From: Actinomycetota bacterium | GTDB taxonomy: Bacteria; Actinomycetota; Thermoleophilia; Gaiellales; Gaiellaceae | Length of the DNA stretch: 14,335 bases | Reading direction: 5' to 3' | Assembly: GCA_013813345.1 (NCBI GenBank) | Contig: JACCRW010000050.1 | Location: 1 to 14,335 of the forward strand | Shown here: positions 1 to 5,604 of the stretch, piece after piece | Numbering within the stretch: the stretch's first letter is position 1 | Layout of the letters: each line of letters begins with the position of its first letter | The notes under the pieces: model-generated | Database searches by the model: none | What the model saw: only the letters and a program-made list of their open reading frames with translations | Told to the model about the DNA's origin: nothing | Position numbers and translations under genes: made by a program

Positions 1-890
1 GCGCCGACCGCCGCGATCTCGTCCTCGGCCTGGAACGTCCGCACGCCGAACGCCTTGTGCCGCGCCAGTTCCTCGAGGATCGAGGACGCGGGGGTGATCG
101 GATACGCGCCGAGGAAGAGGTCGAGCCCCGAGAGCTTCGAGGCGGCGATCAGCCCGTAGGCGAGTGCCGTGTTCCCGGAGATCTGGCGGTAGGTCCCCGG
201 GGCCATCGGCGCCGGCGCGATCTGGTAGCTGACGGCGAAATCCTCGGAGGTCTCGCCGTAGGCGTAGCCCGCCTTGAACGCGGTCGCGTTCGCCTGCGCG
301 ATCTCGGGCCGCTTCCCGAACTTCTGCTCGATGAACCCGAGCGTGCCGTCGGTGGGCCGGTTGTAGAGCCAGCTCATCAGCCCGAGCGCGAAGAAGTTCT
401 TCGAGCGCTCGGCCTCGCGCGGGGTGATCCCCGCGATCCCCTTCAGGCCCTCGACGGTCATCGAGGTGAGGGCGACCGGATGCACGTGGTAGTCCTCGAG
501 CGAGCCATCCTCGAGCGGGTTCGCCTCGTACCCCGCCTTCTGGAGGTTGCGCTCTTTGAACTGATCCGTGTCGACAATCAGCGTGCCGCCCTTCGGCAGA
601 TCGCGCAGGTTCGTCTTCAGCGCCGCCGGGTTCATGGCGACGAGCACGTTCGGCGCATCGCCGGGCGTGAGGATGTCGTGGTCGGCGAAATGGAGCTGGA
701 AGCCGGAGACGCCGGGGAGCGAGCCTGCGGGCGCGCGGATCTCGGCGGGGAAGTCGGGCAGCGTCGAGAGGTCGTTTCCCATCACCGCGGTCTCGCTCGT
801 GAAGCGGTCGCCGGTGAGCTGCATCCCGTCGCCCGAGTCGCCGGCGAAGCGGATCGTCACCTGCTCGAGCTGCTCCACGGCTTTCGCCAT
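1..890 (-). CDS. korA: 2-oxoglutarate:ferredoxin oxidoreductase (2-oxoacid:acceptor oxidoreductase) alpha subunit, 3' end cut by window
   Basis: 296 codons are visible and the frame is still open at the left edge. KorAB-type enzymes oxidatively decarboxylate 2-oxoglutarate to succinyl-CoA in the cytoplasm and reduce ferredoxin; actinobacteria use them in the TCA cycle. The N-terminus carries the gamma-type domain (FAGDSGDGM near residues 15-23, MNPAAL near 88). After a linker comes the start of the alpha (TPP pyrimidine-binding) domain, with the YPITPAS signature near 263-269 and then FQAEDEIAAVGA at the edge. This fused gamma-alpha order is typical of actinobacterial KorA, usually around 600 residues, so roughly half is missing. 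ATG at 888-890 follows an AGGA Shine-Dalgarno-like stretch. It lies 22 bases behind the 77-residue gene and is probably co-transcribed with it and marR. A beta subunit gene is expected to the left, outside the window. Confidence 0.93.
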   Translation of the reverse strand, partial: MAKAVEQLEQVTIRFAGDSGDGMQLTGDRFTSETAVMGNDLSTLPDFPAEIRAPAGSLPGVSGFQLHFADHDILTPGDAPNVLVAMNPAALKTNLRDLPKGGTLIVDTDQFKERNLQKAGYEANPLEDGSLEDYHVHPVALTSMTVEGLKGIAGITPREAERSKNFFALGLMSWLYNRPTDGTLGFIEQKFGKRPEIAQANATAFKAGYAYGETSEDFAVSYQIAPAPMAPGTYRQISGNTALAYGLIAASKLSGLDLFLGAYPITPASSILEELARHKAFGVRTFQAEDEIAAVG

Positions 891-912
891 GTCCTAGTTG
901 TAGCGCACGTCG

Positions 913-1146
913 CTAGGCGACCACCCGGCGCCGAACGACGCTGACCCCCCAGGCCGCGCCCGACTCGAAGAGCTCGTCCGGGTCGACCTCGCCGAGCCAG
1001 CCGAGAAAGTGGCGCTCGGGATCGTCCGCCGTGGAGCCCATCACCCCAAGACGCTCCTCGGGCGCGTCCTCGACGGGGCGGTCCAGCTCGTCGAGCCGCC
1101 GCTCGGCCTCCTCGGCCGCAGGCCCATCCATGTAACCCCTGGGCAT
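913..1146 (-). CDS. 77-residue protein of unknown function between marR and korA
   Basis: I do not recognise a family. The frame gives an acidic, charged protein that opens MPRGYMDGPAAEEAERR and has a DPERHFLGWLGEVDPDELF segment near residues 42-60, a possible short amphipathic motif. No cysteine, signal peptide or membrane segment is present. The start is well supported by position: the ATG (1144-1146) overlaps the TAA stop of the upstream MarR gene (1146-1148) as TAATG, a classic arrangement for translational coupling. An alternative start is the in-frame ATG five codons later. It ends 22 bases before korA, so it sits inside a marR-orf-korA operon. Its role could be to modulate either neighbour, but that is inference from position only. 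The same frame is open further upstream inside marR, and that extension is a shadow. Confidence 0.72.
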   Translation of the reverse strand: MPRGYMDGPAAEEAERRLDELDRPVEDAPEERLGVMGSTADDPERHFLGWLGEVDPDELFESGAAWGVSVVRRRVVA

Positions 1147-1658
1147 TACTCCAGTGTCGCAGCCTGCTCGCTCGAATGCACCATCCGGCGCAGCAGCGCG
1201 TTGAGCTGCCCCTGCTCGTGCTTGTTCAGGCCCGAGGCGACGAACGCCTCCTTCGCCGCCTGCGCTCCGATCGAACGCCCCCAGATCTGGCGGCCTTCCG
1301 GGGTCAGCTCGACGATCACCCCACGGCGGTCGTCTGGGTCGGGCAGGCGGCGGATGAACTCCTCCGCCTCGAGCCGGTCGAGACGATTCGTCATCGCGCC
1401 GGAGGTCAAACCGCAGCTCTTCGCCAGGTGGCTCGGCGAGCGCCGGTAGGGGGAGCCGGCGCGCACGAGCGAGCCGAGCACCGCCCACTCGCCCACGTTC
1501 AACCCGAACTCCGCCAGCGTGTCGTCGAGCATCCTCCGGATCCGCTTGTGGATCAGATGGATCCGCTCCACGATCCCCTCGACCCCGAGATCCACGCCCG
1601 CCAGATCGTCGCCCCAGGCGGCGATCCGCTCGTCGATCTCGTCCCGGTTCTCGGCCAC
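1146..1658 (-). CDS. MarR-family winged-helix transcriptional regulator
   Basis: 170 residues, the usual MarR length. The N-terminal helices form the dimer interface. The winged-helix DNA-binding domain spans roughly residues 55-125, with the recognition region around HLAKSCGLTSGAMTNRLDRL (77-96) and the wing tip DPDDRR (107-112) followed by GVIVELTPEGR, all highly characteristic. MarR proteins are dimeric repressors or activators that often sense phenolic ligands or oxidants; this one has a single cysteine (C82) in the recognition-helix region, so a classic OhrR mechanism is not evident. The start is GTG at 1656-1658; an ATG eight bases upstream is out of frame. It is divergent from the 1762 gene across a control region rich in palindromes, and is presumably autoregulated. 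Its stop overlaps the next start, followed by korA. Confidence 0.93.
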   Translation of the reverse strand: MAENRDEIDERIAAWGDDLAGVDLGVEGIVERIHLIHKRIRRMLDDTLAEFGLNVGEWAVLGSLVRAGSPYRRSPSHLAKSCGLTSGAMTNRLDRLEAEEFIRRLPDPDDRRGVIVELTPEGRQIWGRSIGAQAAKEAFVASGLNKHEQGQLNALLRRMVHSSEQAATLE

Positions 1659-1679
1659 GGACGCATTCTTGACACAAAG

Positions 1680-1697
1680 TTACTTGACGTCAAGCTA
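1680..1697. promoter_or_regulatory. Likely MarR operator (palindrome over the rightward -35)
   Basis: The core CTTGACGTCAAG at 1683-1694 is a perfect 12-bp palindrome. With flanks it reads TTACTTGA-CG-TCAAGCTA, an 18-bp dyad with two mismatches relative to a full inverted repeat. This length and symmetry fit MarR-dimer operators. It contains the rightward -35 hexamer (1684-1689) and lies between the marR start codon and the leftward TATAAA, so a bound dimer could block both directions. That it binds this MarR protein is inference. Confidence 0.7.
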
Positions 1698-1712
1698 GTG
1701 CCTGTTTATACT
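1684..1712 (+). promoter_or_regulatory. Near-consensus sigma-70 type promoter facing right
   Basis: TTGACG at 1684-1689 (-35), a 17-base spacer, then TATACT at 1707-1712 (-10). Hexamers and spacing are close to the housekeeping consensus, which stands out in this GC-rich DNA. Predicted transcription start is near 1719, giving a leader of about 43 bases to the GTG at 1762. It should drive the 1762 gene and probably the AraC-DinB and DinB-TPR genes behind it. Confidence 0.75.
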
Positions 1713-1721
1713 CTCACTCAA
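1705..1721 (-). promoter_or_regulatory. Possible leftward marR promoter elements
   Basis: On the minus strand TATAAA (1705-1710) would be a good -10 element, overlapping the -10 of the rightward promoter; no good -35 lies 16-18 bases above it. An alternative pairing is TTGAGT (1716-1721) as -35 with TAGCTT (1692-1697) as -10 at 18-base spacing. Either would place marR transcription under the same operator. The choice cannot be settled from sequence. Confidence 0.4.
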
Positions 1722-1745
1722 GTAAGTGAATATCGAGTTACTTGA
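1718..1745. repeat. 8-bp inverted repeat TCAAGTAA / TTACTTGA in the divergent control region
   Basis: TCAAGTAA (1718-1725) and TTACTTGA (1738-1745) are perfect inverted copies separated by 12 bases. The same word TTACTTGA begins the main operator at 1680. Three copies within 66 bases suggest extra regulator half-sites just downstream of the rightward transcription start. They could also form a weak stem in the leader RNA. Confidence 0.6.
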
Positions 1746-1748
1746 TGT

Positions 1749-1757
1749 GGAGGTGAG
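1749..1757 (+). promoter_or_regulatory. Strong Shine-Dalgarno that decides the 1762 start
   Basis: GGAGGTGAG ends four bases before GTG 1762. It is the best ribosome binding site in the window and argues that this short reading frame is really translated from GTG 1762. Confidence 0.65.
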
Positions 1758-1761
1758 TGCT

Positions 1762-1983
1762 GTGTACCTGGATCCCACAACGATGAGGCTGTTCGCGGCG
1801 GAGCGGTTCGCTCGGCTGCAAGCAGACGCAACCACCACTCCTCGCCGACGGGAGCGACGCACTCGCACCCGAATCGGGTACTGGCTCGTGGGGCTCGGAC
1901 TCCGCCTCGCGGGGCCGTCGGCAGCCGAGCGGGGGAGCCTTGACGGCTCTCCCGCCGGGCTGTCTCTCGCCGTCCGCGAGTGA
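1762..1983 (+). CDS. Small basic protein (73 residues), first gene of the rightward MarR-controlled unit
   Basis: The frame opens MYLDPTTMRLFAAERFARLQ, continues with an arginine-rich stretch (TPRRRERRTRTR, about residues 27-38), then a short hydrophobic segment RIGYWLVGLGLRLAG (about 38-52). Short proteins with an N-terminal helix, an Arg-rich middle and a hydrophobic tail are common as uncharacterised actinobacterial genes; I do not know a function. I chose GTG 1762 because GGAGGTGAG (1749-1757) lies just before it with good spacing; an upstream in-frame GTG at 1726 has no such site and falls inside the operator repeat. It lies under the near-consensus promoter and divergent from marR. A strong hairpin sits in its 3' end. 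Peripheral membrane association is possible but speculative. Confidence 0.6.
   Translation: MYLDPTTMRLFAAERFARLQADATTTPRRRERRTRTRIGYWLVGLGLRLAGPSAAERGSLDGSPAGLSLAVRE
1929..1955 (+). other. GC-rich hairpin inside the 3' end of the 1762 gene (possible attenuator)
   Basis: Arms GCGGGGGAGCC (1929-1939) and GGCTCTCCCGC (1945-1955) pair over 11 positions with one G-U wobble and a 5-base loop TTGAC. There is no T-run after it, so it is not a standard intrinsic terminator. It could pause or attenuate transcription, or influence RNA processing between the small gene and the AraC-DinB gene. Confidence 0.45.
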
Positions 1984-2031
1984 GCAAACGCGATCAAGCG
2001 GCGCTCGAAACGCGCTGCCAAGATCGCCGGC

Positions 2032-2949
2032 ATGAGCACGACGACCGACACCTTTGCCCGCTTCGTGGACGTTCTCGCGGTCTCGCTGGACGATCACGAC
2101 GCGTCGGCCGAGGCTCTCGCGTCGCGCCTGCACCTCTCGCGCTTCCACTGCGACCGGCTCGTCGCGGCCGCTGCGGGTGAGCCGCCGGCAACCCTGCGTC
2201 GTCGAGTCCTCCTCGAGCGCGCTGCCTACCGGCTGATCACGACGGACGACGATGTGCTCCGCGTCGCCATCGATGCGGGCTACGCCTCCCACGAGGCGTT
2301 CACCCGCGCGTTCGGTCGCGCCTTCGGACGAGCGCCGTCTCTGTGGCGGCGACGGCCGACGAGCTTCCGGATCAAAGCCCCGAACAAGGTGCACTTCAAC
2401 CCACCGGGAGGCCTCCGCGTCCCGGCTCAGAGAAAGGTGACATCCATGGATCTGCTCGCCCGCATGGTCGAGCACCACGTCTGGCTGATCGGAGAGATGC
2501 TGACACGAGCTGAAGGTCTCACCGACGAGGTCCTCGACGCACCCGTCAAGATCTCGGTCGAAGGGATCGACTGCGACCCCACGCTGCGCTCGCTGCTCTC
2601 GCGCCTCGTGGGGCAACTCGCGATGTGGGACGCCGCCACGCACGACAAGCCCTACGACTTCGAGGTCGAGCAAGACGAGAGCGTCTCGGAGATGCGCTCC
2701 AGGCTGGGGAGGTCTGGGCCTGCGTTCCTCGCTCAGGTGCACGCGATCGTCGACGAAGGGCGCCTGGACGAGACTTTCGTCGACGCGATCTGCGATCCAC
2801 CGGAGATCTACACCTACGGCGGGATGATCGCCCACGTGCTGACGTTCGCAGCCCACCGCCGGACCCTCGTCTGCGGCGCGCTGATCGACGCAGGCATCAG
2901 CGACCTCGGAGCCGGCGACCCGATGCGCTGGGTCGCCGCGCACGCATAG
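2032..2949 (+). CDS. AraC-type HTH regulator fused to a C-terminal DinB-like domain
   Basis: 305 residues in two parts. Residues about 20-108 are an AraC double helix-turn-helix: first HTH around ALASRLHLSRFHCDRLV (28-44), second around VAIDAGYASHEAFTRAFGRAFG (78-99), ending in the typical APSLWRRRP. A linker rich in Pro/Gly (about 109-137) leads to a DinB/YfiT-like four-helix domain (about 138-290) with candidate metal ligands H148/H149, H268 and H275. DinB-fold proteins include mycothiol- or bacillithiol-dependent S-transferases and damage-induced proteins, so this may be a regulator with a ligand- or thiol-sensing domain. The same architecture is known in other actinobacteria. The start ATG lacks a clear Shine-Dalgarno. 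The gene lies 48 bases after the small 1762 gene and 40 before the next DinB-like gene, and is probably co-transcribed with both. Confidence 0.85.
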   Translation: MSTTTDTFARFVDVLAVSLDDHDASAEALASRLHLSRFHCDRLVAAAAGEPPATLRRRVLLERAAYRLITTDDDVLRVAIDAGYASHEAFTRAFGRAFGRAPSLWRRRPTSFRIKAPNKVHFNPPGGLRVPAQRKVTSMDLLARMVEHHVWLIGEMLTRAEGLTDEVLDAPVKISVEGIDCDPTLRSLLSRLVGQLAMWDAATHDKPYDFEVEQDESVSEMRSRLGRSGPAFLAQVHAIVDEGRLDETFVDAICDPPEIYTYGGMIAHVLTFAAHRRTLVCGALIDAGISDLGAGDPMRWVAAHA

Positions 2950-2989
2950 ACGCCTCTAACTCACACCTCATGCCGAAAGGAGCTCCACG

Positions 2990-3670
2990 ATGATCGATCC
3001 CCACGAGTTGGTCACGCTCTTGCACTTGGCGAGCGATGAGGAGCGGCGCTTCGCGGCTCGCTTACGCGAGGACGAGCGCACGGCGATCGGCACCCTCGAG
3101 CGGCCTGCTCCCAAGGACGTGCTCGCGCACATCGCGGGTGCGAAGGAGGCGATGTCCGCAGCCCTCGTTGCGGCGCGGCAAGGAGAGGACGTCGACCCCT
3201 CGCACGACCGGGAGGCGCTGTTCCGCGCCAACTACGCGCGGGCGTTCTCGGACGTCGAGAACGACGCCGAGCGCTGCTCAAACAAGCTCGTCGCCGAGGT
3301 CGAGCGGCTCGACGCGTCGACCCTCGCCTCGTCACCGGCCTGGATTCACGAGACGACGCTGAGTGACGAGATCGTCATGTACGGCATCACCCACTCGTTG
3401 ACGCACCTCTTCGACCCGCTCTTCGCCCGAGGCGATGCCGAAGACGCCGTACGCGCCCAGCAGCGTCTGATCGACGCCCTGCCGGACGACGCCAATGCTG
3501 AGCTCCGTGCCGGAGCGCTCTACAACCTCGGTTGCCTCCACGCTCGTCTCGGTCGCGACGATCAGGCGCTCGCCCTGATCCGCGAGGCGACCGCGCTGGA
3601 GCCGGGACTGGCCGAGCATGCGAACCGCGACCCCGACCTCGAGTCGGTTCGAGACCGGCTCCCGGAATGA
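2990..3670 (+). CDS. DinB-like domain protein with C-terminal TPR
   Basis: 226 residues. The N-terminal part (about 1-150) has the helical layout of a DinB/YfiT-like domain with histidines H47 (DVLAHIAGAKE), H135 and H139 (YGITHSLTHLFDP) placed like a metal triad. The C-terminal part (about 170-226) carries a TPR-like helix pair (ELRAGALYNLGCLHARLGRDD) and ends ANRDPDLESVRDR, the usual closing motif of TPR-end domains where predicted distances or loads are summed. A strong AAAGGAG lies before the ATG. It follows the AraC-DinB gene by 40 bases, so two DinB-like folds stand side by side in one predicted operon. Enzymatic activity (for example thiol S-transfer) is possible but not shown; a scaffolding role through the TPR is equally open. 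No signal peptide or membrane helix. Confidence 0.75.
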   Translation: MIDPHELVTLLHLASDEERRFAARLREDERTAIGTLERPAPKDVLAHIAGAKEAMSAALVAARQGEDVDPSHDREALFRANYARAFSDVENDAERCSNKLVAEVERLDASTLASSPAWIHETTLSDEIVMYGITHSLTHLFDPLFARGDAEDAVRAQQRLIDALPDDANAELRAGALYNLGCLHARLGRDDQALALIREATALEPGLAEHANRDPDLESVRDRLPE

Positions 3671-3679
3671 TCGACCGAG

Positions 3680-4159
3680 CTAAGAGGCTTCGGCGAGGAG
3701 CGCTTCGAGGTCGAAGGGCGCGTTCGCCATCCCGACGCTGCCGTCGGGCGTACGCGGCCACTCGGCCTCCGGGCGGTCGCGATAGAGCTCGACGCCGTTC
3801 TCGTCGGGATCGCGGAGGTAGATCGCCTCGCTGACACCGTGATCGGTGGCGCCGTCGATCCGGTGCTCCGCCGCGATCAATCGCCGCAGTGCATCGCCGA
3901 GCGAGGCGCGGTCGGGATAGCGGATCGCGGTGTGGAAGAGGCCAGTCGTCCCGGGCGGAGGCGGCGAGCCCCCTTTCGACTGCCAGGTGTTGAGACCGAT
4001 GTGGTGGTGATAACCGCCGGCTGAGATGAATGCGGCCTGATCGCCGGCGCGTTGCTGCAGCTCAAAGCCGAGGATCCCGCAGTAGAAGTCGATCGAGCGC
4101 TCGAGATCCGCGACCTTCAGGTGGACATGGCCGATATCGATGCGCGGATCGATCGCCAT
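3680..4159 (-). CDS. VOC-family (glyoxalase/extradiol dioxygenase fold) protein
   Basis: 159 residues with two beta-alpha-beta-beta-beta modules. Module one opens IGHVHLKVADLERSIDFY and module two has GLFHTAIRYP and later RDPDENGVELYRDRP. The candidate metal ligands are H11 (or H13), H76 and E124, so a divalent metal site is plausible. The sequence GGYHHHIGLNTW (48-59) resembles the catechol-2,3-dioxygenase/CatE branch of the superfamily, and a ring-cleaving or glyoxalase-like activity is possible; substrate cannot be told. It converges on the DinB-TPR gene with nine bases between stops and is divergent from the methyltransferase at 4201 with 41 bases between starts. There is no strong Shine-Dalgarno. 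The tail (about 130-159) extends a little beyond the fold. Confidence 0.88.
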   Translation of the reverse strand: MAIDPRIDIGHVHLKVADLERSIDFYCGILGFELQQRAGDQAAFISAGGYHHHIGLNTWQSKGGSPPPPGTTGLFHTAIRYPDRASLGDALRRLIAAEHRIDGATDHGVSEAIYLRDPDENGVELYRDRPEAEWPRTPDGSVGMANAPFDLEALLAEAS

Positions 4160-4200
4160 GCGCGCATCGTACGCCGCCTCGAAGCTGCAAAGGTAGGCGT

Positions 4201-4905
4201 ATGTTCGACCGCTCCGCCGAGCTCTACGACCTCGTCTACGGCTTCAAGGACTACGCCGGCGAGGCACGGCTGCTCGACGAGCTGATCCGCGAGCGCCGGC
4301 CCGACGCGCGCTCGCTCCTCGACGTCGCCTGCGGCACCGGCAAGCACCTGGCCGAGCTCGGCGACCGCTATCCGGACGTGGCCGGACTCGACCTCGACGA
4401 CGGCCTCCTCGCAGTCGCGCGCGAGCGCCTACCGGACGTCGCGTTCCACCACGCCGACATGACCTCGTTCGAGCTCGGCCGGCGCTTCGACGCGGTCACC
4501 TGCCTCTTCTCGGCTATCGGCTACGTGGTTACCGAGGAGAAGCTGTGCGCCGCACTCGCGGCGATGGCGCGCCATCTCGAGCCGGGCGGCGTCCTGATCG
4601 TCGAGCCGTGGCTCGAGCCGCAGGACTGGAAGCCCGGCCACCTGCACCTGCTCACGGTCGACGAGCCCGAGGTGAAGATCGCGCGGGCGACGGTGGCCGG
4701 ACTCGACGGATCGATCTCGATCCTGGACTTCCACTATCTGGTCCTCACTCGCGCGGGTGTCGAGCGCTTCACCGAACACCATGAAGCGGCGCTCTTCACG
4801 CGGGAGCAGTACACGGGAGCGTTCGCGGCCGCCGGGCTCGCGGTCGAGCGCGAAGAGGAGGGCCTGATCGGCCGCGGCCTCTACATCGGCGTCAAGTCCG
4901 CCTAG
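4201..4905 (+). CDS. Class I SAM-dependent methyltransferase, DesVI/TylM1-like (aminosugar N,N-dimethyltransferase type)
   Basis: 234 residues. Motif I LLDVACGTGKHL (39-50), acidic loop after strand 2 GLDLD (62-66), HADMTSF (84-90), and FDAVTCLFSAIGYV (96-109) give a Rossmann-fold SAM site. The whole layout, including AELYDLVYGFKDYAGEA at the N-terminus, EPGGVLIVEPWLEP (127-140) and HHEAALFTREQYTGAFAAAGL in the C-terminal lid, follows TylM1/DesVI, which dimethylate dTDP-3-amino-3,6-dideoxyhexose. No other deoxysugar gene is visible nearby, so the natural acceptor may differ. The ATG is preceded by AAAGGTAGG. It is divergent from the VOC gene and its stop shares a CTAG with the convergent zinc-ribbon gene. 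Confidence 0.88.
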   Translation: MFDRSAELYDLVYGFKDYAGEARLLDELIRERRPDARSLLDVACGTGKHLAELGDRYPDVAGLDLDDGLLAVARERLPDVAFHHADMTSFELGRRFDAVTCLFSAIGYVVTEEKLCAALAAMARHLEPGGVLIVEPWLEPQDWKPGHLHLLTVDEPEVKIARATVAGLDGSISILDFHYLVLTRAGVERFTEHHEAALFTREQYTGAFAAAGLAVEREEEGLIGRGLYIGVKSA

Positions 4906-5519
4906 GAAGGATCGTCGGGCGGCGGCTCGCCGACGACGATACGCTCGGTCGGCGCGGCCGCGGCCCGCGTCTCGCCCACCTGCTCCTCGACGTCGGCCTC
5001 GACCTCTCGCCGCTCCGCCTCCTTCGCCTCGATCGCAGCGTCCGCGGCGCCCACCTCGCTGTGGAGCCGCGTGACATCGTCGGCCTGCTCTCGGTAGGCA
5101 GCCTCGCCAAGCGCGGAGACCGCCCGCTCGCGCGACCCGCGTAGCTGCTCGAGGTCGGAGTCGAGCTCGCCGATCCTCCGCCTCGCCTTGGCGCGAATCG
5201 CGAGCGCATCGATCCGGGCACCCGCACGCGAGCGAACGCCGTCGTACGAGCGCACCGCTCCGCGAGCCACACCGGTCTCCCCCGGTCTCCGCGCGATCTG
5301 GGGGAAGCCGCTCAGGAGGAAGAGGCCGGCGACGAGCAGGACGGCTCCGGCGAGCACTCGGTCGGTGACGAGGAGGACGATCGCCAGCACTACGAGCAGT
5401 AGGCCGAGCCCGAGGAGCGCGGTGGCGGGTGGGACGCCGAAGAGTTTGCGGTCTGCGTGCACGTTGACGGTCTCCTGACGCCCCGCGATCGCGGCGCCGC
5501 ACCAGCCGCAGTACTGCAT
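4902..5519 (-). CDS. Zinc-ribbon, membrane and coiled-coil protein; true 5' end uncertain
   Basis: From ATG 5519 the frame gives 205 residues: CGWCG near the start (half of a zinc ribbon), a hydrophobic hairpin of two predicted membrane helices (about residues 32-72), then a charged, probably coiled-coil region (about 95-185) and a Pro/Asp-rich tail. In the same frame, upstream of this ATG, codons encode ICASCGNDVPTG, which supplies the matching first CxxC (5541-5552). The real protein therefore probably begins near 5566, but no ATG, GTG, TTG or CTG lies in frame there. An ATG at 5564-5566 is one base out of frame. Function unknown; zinc ribbon plus membrane hairpin suggests a membrane-tethered sensor or scaffold. 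It is the last gene of the minus-strand cluster, and its stop lies in the CTAG shared with the convergent methyltransferase. Confidence 0.72.
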   Translation of the reverse strand: MQYCGWCGAAIAGRQETVNVHADRKLFGVPPATALLGLGLLLVVLAIVLLVTDRVLAGAVLLVAGLFLLSGFPQIARRPGETGVARGAVRSYDGVRSRAGARIDALAIRAKARRRIGELDSDLEQLRGSRERAVSALGEAAYREQADDVTRLHSEVGAADAAIEAKEAERREVEADVEEQVGETRAAAAPTERIVVGEPPPDDPS

Positions 5520-5604
5520 CCCCGTCGGGACGTCGTTTCCGCAACTCGCGCAGATCTCGGTCGCATCCGTGCGGCTTACCCCGTTCGCACCCGCTCGAAC
5601 ACGT

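Noticed and set aside
57..944. Long plus-strand open frame opposite korA
   Set aside because: Very rich in Arg/Gly/Glu with no family features; it is the antisense shadow of korA in GC-rich DNA.
1738..2943. 401-codon minus-strand open frame opposite the AraC-DinB gene
   Set aside because: No recognisable domain, low-complexity Arg/Asp/Val composition, and it runs antisense to a gene with clear AraC and DinB features.
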